NCBI RefSeq assembly: GCF_001632365.1 | Contig: NW_024468541.1 | Location: forward strand, 46,372-110,371 | Direction: 5' to 3' | Length of the DNA: 64,000 bases | From: Laetiporus sulphureus 93-53 | Lineage: Eukaryota; Basidiomycota; Agaricomycetes; Polyporales; Laetiporaceae | Part shown: positions 34,389-46,390 of the stretch, piece by piece | How the letters are laid out: every line of letters starts with the position of its first letter | Numbering within the stretch: position 1 is the stretch's first letter | Program-made: the position numbers and the translations under genes | Notes under the pieces: model-generated | Told to the model about the DNA's origin: nothing | Database searches by the model: none | Seen by the model: the letters and a program-made list of their open reading frames with translations, nothing else

Positions 34389-34583
34389 AGAAGGTGCAGA
34401 TACTTATGTTGTCTGGCGTTCGAAGTGGCATTGAATGGAATAGAGCACCTCCTGGCTTTCGAAGCCAGGATTGAGCATAGCTGTGATATATTTCGATCAC
34501 TGGAATTCGCAGTTGCGTTGATTGTACCGAGAAAGAGACCACCAATGACAATTTTGAACTGAGGTGAATCGTCTGACACCTCA

Positions 34584-35030
34584 GGGCGTGGGTTCGAATC
34601 CCACTTCTGTCATTGCTTTTCTTGTTTTTTTTTAATAACCTGTTATTTTCAATTCATTGCACACCAGGGGCATGAGCCCATGATTCTGCCGGGAACATTT
34701 TGGACACATCACGATAACAGTCACAGTGTAACTCTAATGTTACTGATGTAAACATCATGGAATGATTTGAATTATTTCGAGTGAGCTCATTGTGGAATAA
34801 TAGTGATATTATTCAGAAAGACACCAGGATGAGACAACAATTTCACTCTGGCCAGCATTCATATAATATATTGGTATCATTTTAAATGAACCTTAAGGGG
34901 ACATTACAAATGTGACCAACATAATGTTACGATGAATACCAGAATGCTTTCCATCACGTGCCAGCTGGAATCATCTTAAACACATCAGAGGTGTCCTAAT
35001 ATGGTTAGCACATTACTATATATAGTAATA
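34584..35030 (+). repeat. 447-bp direct repeat, right copy, starting in a truncated leucine-tRNA sequence
   Basis: Matches 30328-30774. It begins with a T arm and acceptor 3' strand (GTGGGTTCGAATCCCAC, then TTCTGTC) like those of the intact tRNA at 30268-30356, but no 5' half of a tRNA precedes it. The preceding bases (TCTGACACCTCAGG) look like the anticodon-stem end and variable arm of a different leucine tRNA, so this is a truncated tRNA relic and not a simple copy of the intact gene. Confidence 0.8.
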
Positions 35031-35360
35031 ACAATTTGCAATCACGATAAATCCATTGGGAACATCTTAAAAACATCATGGTCACTCACAGGGATCATTT
35101 GAGATTTTCTCCCAAGAAACATTTAGGATGCTATCATAATAATGCTTAAACACTGTCATCTGCAGCATTGGGGTCTCATTCTTGCATCTTTATGAATGCT
35201 ATCAAAATTGTGCCTCAATGTTGATGCTTAAAACATTTTAAAACATTCAAAATGATTTCAAAATGTATGTGCTAAAAACATTGCATAATTATTTGGACTG
35301 TTATTACAATGTGTCCAAAATGTTTTGCGCAGATTCATGGGTCCATGCCCCCAGTGTGCA
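34658..35360. mobile_element. Inverted-repeat element (MITE-like), 703 bp
   Basis: The left end from 34658 and the reverse complement of the right end to 35360 match over about 55 bp with some differences; both start TGCACAC and contain AACATTTTGGACACAT. The interior is AT-rich and non-coding, with many short repeats of AAACATTTT type. The left half also occurs at 30402-30774 without a matching right end. No clear target duplication was found, so the transposon superfamily is uncertain. Confidence 0.7.
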
Positions 35361-35628
35361 TATCCTTTACTCATGTGGGCCTGAAAGCAGAGCATTTGAC
35401 TTATGGGGTAAAACATTGTATTGTAAGAGGGAGTGAGGTATCAAGTAACAGTGAATATTTGAAGCTACTTACATATGTATGAAATTTTTTGAGCAGATAC
35501 AGATTGTCACATTCTGCTTTCACAACTGTCACAGCACTAGCCAATAACACTAAAAGACAATCAAAAGAGGTGTCACATGCTATAATTAGTCACCTGGACC
35601 TGATGCTAGCATTGAAAGATAATGAACC

Positions 35629-36400
35629 TGTTATGAAGTGTTCTCTGTGAACCTTCACAAATCATGTGTGCTTTCTTACACATACTAGTTCACAGTGTAG
35701 TAGACAACAGACGAGGTAAACAAAGTATATCAAGTCTCCAATGATCACGTGCCACAACATGTGCACCATGGTAATGATTATAGTGTTGCCTTGACCTAGT
35801 GATGATAGTAGCAGTGAGGCTCTTCACTCTACCCTTGCTAGGTCTTTGCTGAAGCTGCCATTGCACATTCACCTGCAGATTACTAGGCTCACAGTTCTGA
35901 CTCTAGTCAAGTGCACGAGCTCTGATAGGCTCTTGAGAGTGAGTGCAGATCTCTACTATATCTTGCAAGGCTATAGTAGTATCAAGATAGTTCCTTAGAC
36001 TTCTTAGACCTGCAATGATCAAAGAGAAGCAGGTTGAGGAACAGGAGAAAGAGGTTTATCTTTCATTGCCTATTCTGTCCCCTTATATAGACAAGGACTT
36101 GTAGTTTGAGGTACTAGTATATAGGGTCCTGGCTACCTAAAGACAGGAGGCTGTGTATGGTGAGAGAACTCGAACCTGAAACACAATCATTTATTCTAAA
36201 AAAGAAACAGAGACGAGAAAAAAAACTATATTTGTACACTAAGATCTCGATTGCTGTAGTTCTAGAATGAGTATGCTAAAAAGCAAAAACTCTAACTCTA
36301 GATAATAGTTCTTGAGACCTACACACCATAAATAGGAGATATGCATGCATGTGACAAAGTGCTGTCACATGTCTAGATATCGATATGAGAAATCGTAACA
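35629..36400 (-). mobile_element. Solo LTR (reverse orientation)
   Basis: Ends TGTTA and TAACA, flanked on both sides by the 5-bp duplication GAACC (35624-35628 and 36401-36405). Related in sequence to the solo LTR at 56534-57179 read on the opposite strand; a reversed TATA-type run (CCTTATATAG, about 36070) fits a promoter facing left. No internal coding region remains, as after LTR-LTR recombination. Confidence 0.85.
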
Positions 36401-38921
36401 GAACCTGAAAGACATAAAAGATGGTGATCCCTAAAGGACTTACTGGCAGCAAAGATTGGCTATGAAAGATGATAGTATTGCTTGAGGCTTATTAGATCAG
36501 TAGTAGGGAAGGCACTGGGTGCTACACAAGATAAATGGATGAGGAGAAATAATCTGAGGTCTCTCACTTTTCAGGCTGACCTGATATACATACATATATG
36601 GATGCCTTATCTAATTATATTATACTACTACTCTAAATTCTATGATTGGCTGGCTCTAGAGATAAAAGGAATATTATACTGTACATGAACTAGTACGAAA
36701 GCCCATGTGAACCAGGGTGGTTCAAATATGACCTGATCATCATAATACTGGGCTAGACTTTTATAAGTTGTTTTCTTGTTCTCTTTCAGGTGCCTCACTT
36801 GTTTTTCTAAGATAGATTAGTTTGATCTTGTAATCCATAGGTCTGAACCATTGATAAGATAATTTGGCATCATGTGATGAGAATAATCATGTGATATGAA
36901 ATTGCACATAATGCAAAAGTCACGTGAGAGCTTATGATGCCAAAAACTGTGACAACAACATCAGCTGCATGTTGCAGGATCAGGACAGCTCCACTGTCAA
37001 AAAAAAGGTTCAGATAAAAAAAGAAAGCATTATATCAAATCTGACAAACTATGTATCCCAATGTCAGAGATTCATCTGCTATGGAAGCATGCACATGCCA
37101 TCATCCTTGTGTGAGTATGAGCCTGAAAAGCAGAAAGAACATCACACTGTCAGATCCTTATTGATCTTGACTGATCATTCTTGATAGAAGGTTCCTTCAA
37201 AGAGAATTAATCAACTTTATAGCCATACCTAGCCTCACTGCATTCTGCCATGGATGCTGCACTGGTTTCACCACTGCTCAGTGATGAAGGTGACATTTTT
37301 GTAAATGGTGACATTAATGTAAGCTTATGATGACCTCATGGCAAAGATTTTCACGGCGACAATAAGTTGCACCAGCTCATCCCTGCAGCTGGTGTCAGTC
37401 ACCCTTTTTTGGTTGCTCCTTTGTGTATTCTGAGGTCAGCAGTTCTCTTCATGCATTAATAAGCTGGAATGATGACTTGATACTCACTGTTGAGGTCAAG
37501 GATTAATCTGGTGCTATGCACTAGTAATGATTGTAAAGCACATAGTATTGAGCTTGTTAGACTCTAGGGTTGTTAAGATGGACGAAGGAGAATAAGACTG
37601 AGGTCTCTCTCTCATTCATCCTGGTTCTTATATACATCCAATGTAGTCTACTGTATAGTACTTACTAAGCAAGTCACACACTGTCTACTGACTAGCTACA
37701 TTGTCATATAACTTGTCCCTAAATGTCATGTTTGAGTGCCTAAATATAACCAGTGAAGACAGAGCTCTCTTAAAGCATGCAACATGATAACATGGTAATT
37801 GCATCATCTGCTGCTCAGGTCACTGACTATACATCTTTGCGTCAAGGTTGAGGAGACTAATAGTCACATGATTATATATGTTCAAGATCCTTAAGATCAT
37901 GTGACTTATGTCAGGGAAAGCTTAGCTTGAGTTCATAGATCATATGACTGAATGATGAAAATGAATGATAAAATGCAACCTAGATACTATAAGTTTAAGA
38001 CTTGTCAGATAAAACTGTGACAGATAATTGTTCAAAGTGGTGGTGATGCTGTCACAGAGATACATCAATCATCTTATTCCCATCTTGTGTGCTTATGTTA
38101 ATATCTTTTCACCCTACCTTGCAGTTGTCATTAAAAGTTGATAGTGTTTGTGTTCTCACTTCATCCAATTGTTGGCTATCACACTGTCATGGATCTTAGT
38201 AATAAATGAAAAAATGATGAAACTGTATTCTGGTGAATGTACATTTAACCCGTGATAGAGGTTATAAACAAATATGGAGCATACATGAGAGTGTTTAAGT
38301 GTACAGGTCATTCTGAGCAGTAAATCAAATCTAGTATATAGGGTGCATGACTGTGTCAATGACTGTATGATCATGACTATGCTGATTGCATATGTAAATA
38401 AGGCATGGAAGAACTGGATAGCTGTCACCTTTCTGTCCTATAAATTATGCCAAATATCAAAAAATCACTCAAAAGAAAAAGCTGTGAGCCAGACAGACAA
38501 TAGATTCACAAACAATGACAGATGTAAGATATGAGTCGAGAGTTCATTTCTCAGGTGACTGACTGAAAGTAGGACATCAAAGTTCTAAGTTCTCTGGGCA
38601 TGTCCCATCTCTATGCTACTTGTTCCTGTGCTATTTTTTTTAATTCTCTTTGCATGACACTGTCAGCCAATGTTATGCCTTGGCTTGGCTTAAGTGACCA
38701 TAAGAGATGCCTTGTTAACCATTTTATATCTGCAAGGTGTCAATACAAAATTTTAGCCACCAGGTGCACACTTCTAAGTTATTTAGCTTGCCTTGCTCAC
38801 TGTCATAGTGCATTGTGGCTCATACCTGAAGAGACAAGGCCCTGGCTGCAAGGTGCTAGCCACGCTCATGACCTATGCAAAATTTAGGCACATGGTAATA
38901 TGCGACCTGTAAAAGGGGGCT
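36401..38921. other. AT-rich, gene-free stretch with old repeat debris
   Basis: No gene recognised. Two blocks (about 36535-36600 and 37575-37640) share GAGGTCTCTC plus nearby sequence and a leftward TATA-like run, and may be remains of older LTRs. Small open frames (36924-37184, 38343-38534) are compositional. Confidence 0.5.
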
Positions 38922-39639
38922 TGTCGCAGATTTTTGCCACAAAGTCTGCACGTAACTTTTCTCATGCCATGGATCACGTGCTTCACCAATATCTCATGCC
39001 ACTCAGCCACAGACATGACACGTAGAGATTCGGTGATAGTCCACATCACATGTTATGGTCCAGACCCGCAGATGATACGGTTGGACTTGTCTATCTCAGG
39101 ATACAATAAAGGCACCCATTTGGAAACAAAGAGAACAAGGACTATTGTTAGGGATTGTCTAGGCAATCAGCTCAAGGTATAGCCATTACAACAATAGGAT
39201 GGATCGTCTCACCGTTGCTATGAGAGAACATCGATCTTCCCACCTATTGTTCTACTTACGGATAGATCTTTTCACTTATTGTTCCACGTATAGTTTAGTT
39301 GCCTAGATACACAAATAACCAATCATCTATTTTGTAGTAGTGGTACGATGAAGGGCATGTAATCAGGCTCCTGTACGTGTATATAAGACCAGCCATGTAG
39401 AGGACGAAACTTCAGATTGTTTCTCCTCGTCTACCACTGTAGCATCCACTGAGCCTAGCAGCTCCATCTTATATCTCTCTCACCTTTCAACTGCTTGCTC
39501 GACAACCAAGTAAGTCTTAGGCTCGCAAGCCACATAAGGATTCAGGAGGATTATAGGGATCAGGGGGATCAGGGCAGCACATTCCACGTGACCGTTCCTT
39601 TTTAGTCTTTTTGATCTCTTGTCCAGTGGTGCTGTGACA
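38922..39639 (+). repeat. 5' LTR of Gypsy copy 1
   Basis: Begins TGTCGCAG and ends CTGTGACA, an imperfect terminal inverted repeat. It has a TATA box (TATATAAG, about 39380-39387); the sequence TCAGATTGTTTCT at 39412-39424 is likely close to the RNA start. Confidence 0.9.
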
Positions 39640-39641
39640 TT

Positions 39642-39654
39642 AGAAACAATCTGA
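39642..39654 (+). promoter_or_regulatory. Self-complementary primer-binding site
   Basis: AGAAACAATCTGA starts two bases after the 5' LTR and is the exact reverse complement of 39412-39424 in the LTR, about 25 nt after the TATA box. This is the arrangement of Tf1/sushi elements, which prime reverse transcription from their own RNA 5' end and not from a tRNA. The same pair is intact in copy 2. Confidence 0.8.
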
Positions 39655-39676
39655 CAATTTTCTGCACCCCTGCTTA

Positions 39677-40509
39677 GTGTCTAACACAAGCGACCACATA
39701 TTTTCAGCGCAAGCAGTTTCAGCCATAGCGTGCAGCTTTTTTGACATACATTCTAACCTGATCTATACCTGGCATGAGCCTCAGCAAAACTCTGAGCTGC
39801 CCAAGGCATCAAAGTGCAAGGCCACCCCCAGGATCAACCTTGACCCTTACTACAAGCATTAGGAAGCCAACAAGGAGTGCGGAAGGCTCCTCACACTCAT
39901 GTCACTAGGCGCATCGTCCACAGACAGGCAGCGTGCAGCAGCTAGGGTTGTCGATATCACTCACATCATCAAATGAGGCATCATTCGATACCCTTATGAG
40001 CGCACCCCACCACTCGAATGCTACAAGCCTAGAAAAGGACATCTTATTACCAATAGTCACAAACCAGCACCACCACCAGAGCTCATCACATCCAACGCAA
40101 TTCCTCCTCTGTCATCGCTCCCATTCCAGTTTGGCCCCTTCCAAACTTTATAAAGACCAACACCATCGCACATCCCATTCACCCACTTTCATCTAAAGTC
40201 AGGCCAACTATACACATCGAGACGCTCACCAAGCAGGTAGACGCTACCCGCTTCAGGCTCCAGCCCATATAAGAAGCATTCACGTATCACCTCAAGGACG
40301 AGCACCAGGGACCCATCTACAGCCTCATGATAGAACTCGACAAAGTCTGCACTGACCTACACACTGGGACGTGCATCTACACATTCATCGAGAAGCAGGT
40401 CATCAACACGGTCTGCCTGGAGATAGGAAGCATTAGCTTCAAGCAGATAGGGAAGGAAGAAAGATTGCAGGAAATTGCAAAGGCTCTGGTCTTTATCGTG
40501 AAGAAGTGA
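39677..40509 (+). pseudogene. Extra ORF ahead of gag, copy 1 (decayed)
   Basis: Decayed counterpart of the intact 284-residue frame at 59429-60283. Matching blocks are visible at both ends (the start, and the C-terminal part with YTFIEKQVINTVCLEI), with stops and frame changes between. Function unknown. Confidence 0.6.
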
Positions 40510-40551
40510 TACTTGAATTTCTTGTACTAGTTTACATATCTTTACGTCACA

Positions 40552-42162
40552 ATGGAAGGAGCAGATCGAGCATACATGTCTACATTCAGACAAAGAATGG
40601 AAGACATACTCCATCTCAACATTGAAATGGCACATGATGGAAGCACTCCATGTGCCTCACAACAAAATTTACCTGAGCCTGGGCTAGGACCCCAGGACTC
40701 TGCATCCCAAGTCAGAGGACCCGCATCCCCGACACCATCACTCTTACCCGCCTATGTTCCTCTCACCTGGGAGTTTGATGGACAGCAATTTGAGCATCTA
40801 GAAGATGTCCTCAGGCAATCTGCTCTCAGAGAAGTCCTGGATCACATCCGTAAATGGGTCATAGTCACGATGAAGCTTATGGTCCACACGGAAGTCGCAA
40901 AGGTCTACAACATGCTCGATAACAAACTATACGAGCACAAAAGAGCCTTCAACGCAGTCATCCAGTTGAACTGAAGTGAGCACCGACTAAAGGAGGCAGT
41001 CCTCTAGATATAAATTGGAAAGCTCAACGACAAGATCCAAGTGCAAGACGTGCATATAACGGTTCTCAATGATGAGCTCACAGGGACACAAGGAGCCATG
41101 CCAGATATGGAAAAAGAGATGATGGAACTAGGCAGCAACAGCACCAAGTTGCGCCATGAGTTAGCTTCACTGAAAGCAAGTGGCATCACAGCGATGCAAG
41201 GTCACACATCTGGTCAAAGTAGCAAACCCTGCGTCAAAATTGCTGAACCTCCACACTACTCGGGCAAAGGAAGTTTGGAGGACTTGCTCCAACAACTCAG
41301 TATATGGATGCGGTGAAATGAGATCAACGACAACGAGCATAAAATCATCATGGCCCTGCTGCACTTGGAAGGTGGCACGTTCACCTACACGTCAGAATAC
41401 ACAACCAGGGCAGCAGCATGGCAATCACTCAGCATGTGGGAAGACTTCATCGACATTCTCAAAGTCAACTACAGGACACTCGACCTGGACAAGGATGCAC
41501 AACAACATCTGAAGGAGATCTGCACAAAGACCTACCCTACCATGGTCTTGTTCACAGTAAAGTTCCGTCAATGGGCCACCAAAACCAACTTGGGGCACAC
41601 AGCGCTCATCAGTTATATTGCTGAACACTGCGATAAGGATGTGCATCAAGCAATGGTGATACAAGACAGCCTAGAAATCGCTGATCCAACCACATGGCCA
41701 GAGTATCTCGACCTCTGTCTGCAACTCAAGTCAAAGTTCAGAGCTGACAAGGCAGGACAGCGCAGAACAACGTCAACATCACAAATGCCACGAGCCCTGA
41801 AAGATCCTAACGCAATGGTTGTGGATCTAGTATCCACACTTACTAAGGAGCAGGAAGGATGGCTGGAGAAGAAGCTGTGCGTATGATGCAGGAAACACCC
41901 CTTCATATTTAAACAGCACTGCCCAGACCCCAAGTATAAAGGCAAATTCGAAATGCCAAAGCGAGGACAGGCAACAAGGGCAATAACCACACCAGCGACA
42001 TCAAGCAGCTCCGATGACAGCAAGGCAAGGGAGGAAGCAGTCCGTGCATTTCTCGCCAGCTACGACATGAAGGATAAAGAGGCAGAACCGAAACCAGCTG
42101 TTGAAGCAGCAAGGATCACGGAAGTGGAAAGTGATGAGGATTTTCTTTGGCAGGTTCTCTGA
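40552..42162 (+). pseudogene. Gypsy gag, copy 1 (several stops)
   Basis: Capsid-type Gag: the retrotransposon gag domain covers GSLEDLLQQLSIWMR to about LKVNYRTLDLDKDAQQHLKEI. A Cys-rich stretch after 41870 holds the zinc-knuckle remnant. Compared with copy 2 the frame carries nonsense changes at about 40972, 41005, 41314 and 41884. The last frame overlaps pol by about 24 nt. Confidence 0.8.
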
Positions 42163-45100
42163 GGTCTGGCCAGAGTTCCCATAGACATTGTAACAGTACC
42201 TACTTGATCTCGCATGTACCAATATCAGATTTTTTATACATTGCATCAACTGGTTCGTCAAAACATGCGATCAATTTACCTGTTCACCTCAAACAGGGAG
42301 TAAGGGAAGTCCAGACTGAGGCACTCCTTGATTCAGGAGCATATTCTTGCTACATTAACCCACAGCTGGTTGATCAGTTGAATCTCGCTATGATCTCACT
42401 TGAGAAGGAGATCTGGATTTATAATGCAGATGCATCTCACAACAAGGGTGGAACCATTAAGAAAAGGGTTCTTCTAAGTATAACTATCAGAAACCACACA
42501 AGCAGACAAAGTCTGCTGGTTACCGACATAGGCCATAAGGACGTTATACTAGGCATAAGTTTCCTCAAGGAGCACAACCCAGAGGTAGATTGGGAAAAAC
42601 TCACAGTCAATTTCACCTAATGCCCACAGAGATGCACGGCCTCACAGGTAGCAGTCCAGGAGAAGGACCTGGAAGACACAAACATCCCCCACATCGAAGA
42701 CCTGATGGAGTTTGTCAGTTCCCAGGAGTTAAATGACAACTGGAATGACATGGACAGCTTCATTAGATGGGTGTCATTATCAGAAGACCCTGATGCACAA
42801 GCCGTAGCATCACTCATTATGGGTCTTGACACCAAGAGGAATCAGGATAGAGCACCACAAAATGGAGAACAGGACAAAGACTACTGGTCAGCCTATGTCC
42901 CCAAACACTTCCACGAGTATGGCGATGTGTTCTCCAAGAAGCAGTTAGAACGAATGCCCACAAGAAAGCTCTACGATCATCCAATCGAACTTGTTCCAGA
43001 GACATCATTACCATGCTCGGCAAAGTTATATCCTATGAACCTACAGGAAAGAAATTCACTCGACACGTGGATAGACCAAGAGTTGACCAAAGGATATATT
43101 AAAAGATCAAGGAGTCCAACAGCAGCACCTGTCTTTTTCATCAAAAAGAAGGACGGATCACTGAGGCTAGTACAAGACTATAGGAACCTCAACGCAGTAA
43201 CAAAGAAGAACAAGTTCTCAATCCCACATATTTCGGACCTCATCGACAGACTCTCACATGCTAGCATATTTATGAAGCTTGATCTGAGATGGGGGTTCAA
43301 CAACATAAGGATTAGGGAGGGAGATGAAGAAAAAGCTGCCTTCATCACACATCGTGGCCTCTTCGAACCCACCGTAATGTACTTCAGTTTCTGCAACGCT
43401 CCCAGCACCTTTCAAACAATGATGAATACAGTCCTTGAAGACTTAATTCGTACTGGAAAGGTGGTGGTCTACTTAGATGACATCTTCATTTTTACCGACA
43501 ATCTCGAAGAACACTGACGACTAGTGAAAGCAGTTCTACAGTGCCTCCGGGACAATGACTTATATGCCAAACCGGAGAAATGCTTCTTTGAACAGTCCTC
43601 AATCGAGTATCTTGGCATGATCATCAGCAAGAACTCAGTACAAATGGACCCTGCTAAAGTTGAAGGTGTACTTGGCTGGCCCGCACCGACAAAGGTCAAA
43701 CAAGTACAGGCCTTTTTAGGATTTGCGAATTTCTACAGGCGATTTATAAAGGACTTTGCAAAACTCGCACGATCTTTAACACTTCTCACCTGTAAGGACG
43801 TGCCCTGGCAATGGAAGGAAGAGCAAGACCAAGCCTTCAGTGCACTCAAAACGGCATTCACCTCAGCCCCAATTCTACAACTCCCCAACAACACTGCACC
43901 ATATTGTCTGGAGACCAATTCTCCAGACTATGCAACTGGCGCAGTACTCGAACAATTAGGAGAAGACAAGCTATGGCATCCAGTCACATACTACTCAAAG
44001 TCACTCAACGAACACGAGAGAAACTACAAGATTTACGACAAGAAAATGCTTGCAATTATTGGGGCACTAGAAGAATACCGGCACTACTTAGAAGGACACC
44101 CAGAACCCATTGAGATTTGGTCCGACCATCTCAACCTTACATACTTCTGTCAGGCACAGAAATTATCCTGGCGCCAAGCGTGCTGGTCATTATTCCTCAC
44201 ACGCTTTAATTTTGTACTCAGTCACTGACCTGGAAAGACAATGCTACATGCCGATCCTCTGTCCAGGAGGCCAGACCATGAGAGGGGGGTAGACAGCGAC
44301 AATTCGAACCAAATGCTGTTAAAACCTGAATTTTTTGCTATCAATGCGATTCGACCCACTCATGCATCTGAAGTTGATGATGCTCAACCACTGGAAAGGA
44401 TCAAGAAGGCACTCACAGACGACATGATGACCAAAGATTATCGTGCGCTTTTGACTACAGGACAGCACGAATTTGGGAAAAACCTCACAGAATGGAACTT
44501 TGAGCACGGACTGCTGCTCCATCGTGGAAAGGTTTATGTCCCCAAAGATCAACAGCTACGCCTCGACCTAATAAAGCTACACCATGACACTTTACCAGCT
44601 GGGTACCCAGGCAGGTTCAAAACATTGGAGCTTATTACTCAGAATTATTGGTGGCCAGGAATGTCTGTAATGGTTAAGCAATACGTCCAAGGTTGCGACA
44701 GTTGTCAACGCAACAAGTACTCAAGGGAAAAACCATACAGACTACTACAACCAAATGAGGTACCAGGAGGACCATGAGAGATCATCACAGTGGATCTCAT
44801 CACACAACTTCCTCCAGCCATGGACTTTAGGGGAGAAAAGAAGATGGCAATACTTGTTGTCGTAGACAGACTCACAAAGCGAGTGCACTTTTATGCAATG
44901 GACGACACAGTCACATCGTCGCAAGTCACTAACATATTCTATAACAAAGTCTTCAAACTCCACGGATTGCCGTGCCAGATTATCTCAGACAGAGGTACTC
45001 GGTTTGCGAGCAAACTATTCCAGGAGTTTTGCCAGAAGCTCAGTATAAAGTCAACAATGTCTACAGCATACCATCCCCAAACAGACGGTCAGATGGAAAG

Positions 45101-46371
45101 GGTTAACCAGATGTTGAAACAGTACCTCCACATGTACTGCAACCACAGACAAAATGATTGGGTCTACTATCTGCCAACGGCAGAATTCTCATACAACAAC
45201 CAGACCCATGAGTCCACCGCACTTTCCCCATTCTTCGTCGAATATGGCCGACACCCAAAAATGGCACCAGATGTACACGAATCAATATGTCACCCCTCAT
45301 TGAAACATCTATTCGCCCACCAATCTGAGGCACAAGAACAGGCAAAGGCAGCATTGGAAGTTTCAGCTTCACGGATGAAATGGTACTTTGATGAGAAAAA
45401 GGGAGAAGTCCCATTCAAAGTCGGAGACCTAGTACTACTCAAGGGAAAAGATCTCAGAGTAAAAGTCAAATCCGTGAAGCTAGGCACACAAAACTTCGGA
45501 CCTTACAAAGTACTTCAGAAGCTAGATCCAGTCATGTTCAAACTGGAACTGCCCAAGCAAATGAAGGTCCACCCGATCTTCCATGCTAGCAAGTTGATCA
45601 TGTACCATCAAGACACGGTCACACACCGTGAACTTCCAAAGCCCCCAGCTATAGAAATCGAAGGAGAAAGAATTCGAAGTTGAAGAAATACTAGACTCGA
45701 AGGTCGTGAGGGGAAGGGTCCAATACCTCGTCAAATGAAAAGGCTATGACCATTCCGACGATACATGAGAACCCTGAACAAATCTCATACATGTCGACGA
45801 GCTTCTTCAAGAATTCCATCAACAACACCCCGATGCAGCCAAAGCACCAATCAGGGTTGTCACTTTTGGTGGAAAACAATTCGAGTTATCCTCATACGAA
45901 GTTGCACCGATATCCACACACAGAATCAACATGTCTGACCACCCGGACGAGTTCTTCCTATATCATAAAATGATGGATCTCCCCAAATCACTGGAAAAAT
46001 CCCCAAATGAAGCAGCAGGATGGGATATTTATGCGGCAGAAACGTACAAAATCCCTCCGCATTCACGAGCTGTGGTAGGAACAGAAGTTGCAATCGACCC
46101 TCCCAAACACACCTACACATGAATAGCTCCACGCAGCAGTCTGGCTGCATGAGGAATTGATGTGGGCGCAGGAGTCATTGACCCTGGTTACACCGGAGAA
46201 CTTAAGGTCGTACTGATCAACACAATGAATTTTGTATTTTCAGTTAAGCCAGGAGACAGGGTAGCCCAAATAATCTTTGAATATTATGCAGAAGGGCTTC
46301 CCTCCAGGAGCTACCAACTGTTGCATGCAACAAGAAGGGGAAACAAAGGTTTTGGCTCCTCGGGACAATGA
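42138..46371 (+). pseudogene. Gypsy pol, copy 1 (stops and one frame change)
   Basis: Retroviral-type aspartic protease (LLDSGAYSCYINP at about 42330), reverse transcriptase from about 43060 with YLDD at 43475, RNase H from about 43900 (PYCLETNSPDYATGAVLEQ), and integrase from 44560 with an HHCC zinc site (HHDTLPAG ... CDSCQRN) and DDE core. The integrase core has Asp in the VDLITQLP and ISDRGTRF blocks and Glu in HPQTDGQMERVNQ. A chromodomain follows (FEVEEILDSK ... LVK, stop, KGYDHSDD), then dUTPase. Stops fall at 42618, 43515, 44226 and 44775; the frame moves by one base near 45670. Several stops match Trp or Arg codons in copy 2. Confidence 0.9.
45931..46371 (+). pseudogene. dUTPase domain at the C-terminus of Gypsy pol
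   Basis: dUTPases split dUTP to dUMP and diphosphate, keeping uracil out of newly made DNA. All five motifs of the trimeric family appear in order: 1 AAGWDIYA, 2 APRSSLA, 3 GVIDPGYTGEL (with the catalytic Asp and the nucleoside-binding Tyr), 4 KPGDRVAQIIFE, 5 RGNKGFGSSG. The domain is in the same frame as the chromodomain just upstream, so it was probably the last domain of the pol polyprotein. Two TGA codons, at 46120 and 46150, fall on either side of motif 2 where Trp is likely. The second copy is cut before this point, so it cannot confirm the domain. Confidence 0.88.
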
Positions 46372-46390
46372 GCCTTGAGAGGGGGGGTAG

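Noticed and set aside
38922..38930. Target duplication for Gypsy copy 1
   Set aside because: The five bases on the two flanks (GGGCT and GATCC) do not match.
45720..46152. TGA read as Trp (alternative code or programmed readthrough) in Gypsy copy 1
   Set aside because: The same element also has TAA and TAG in place of sense codons and a frameshift, so ordinary decay explains it; host genes use TGA normally.
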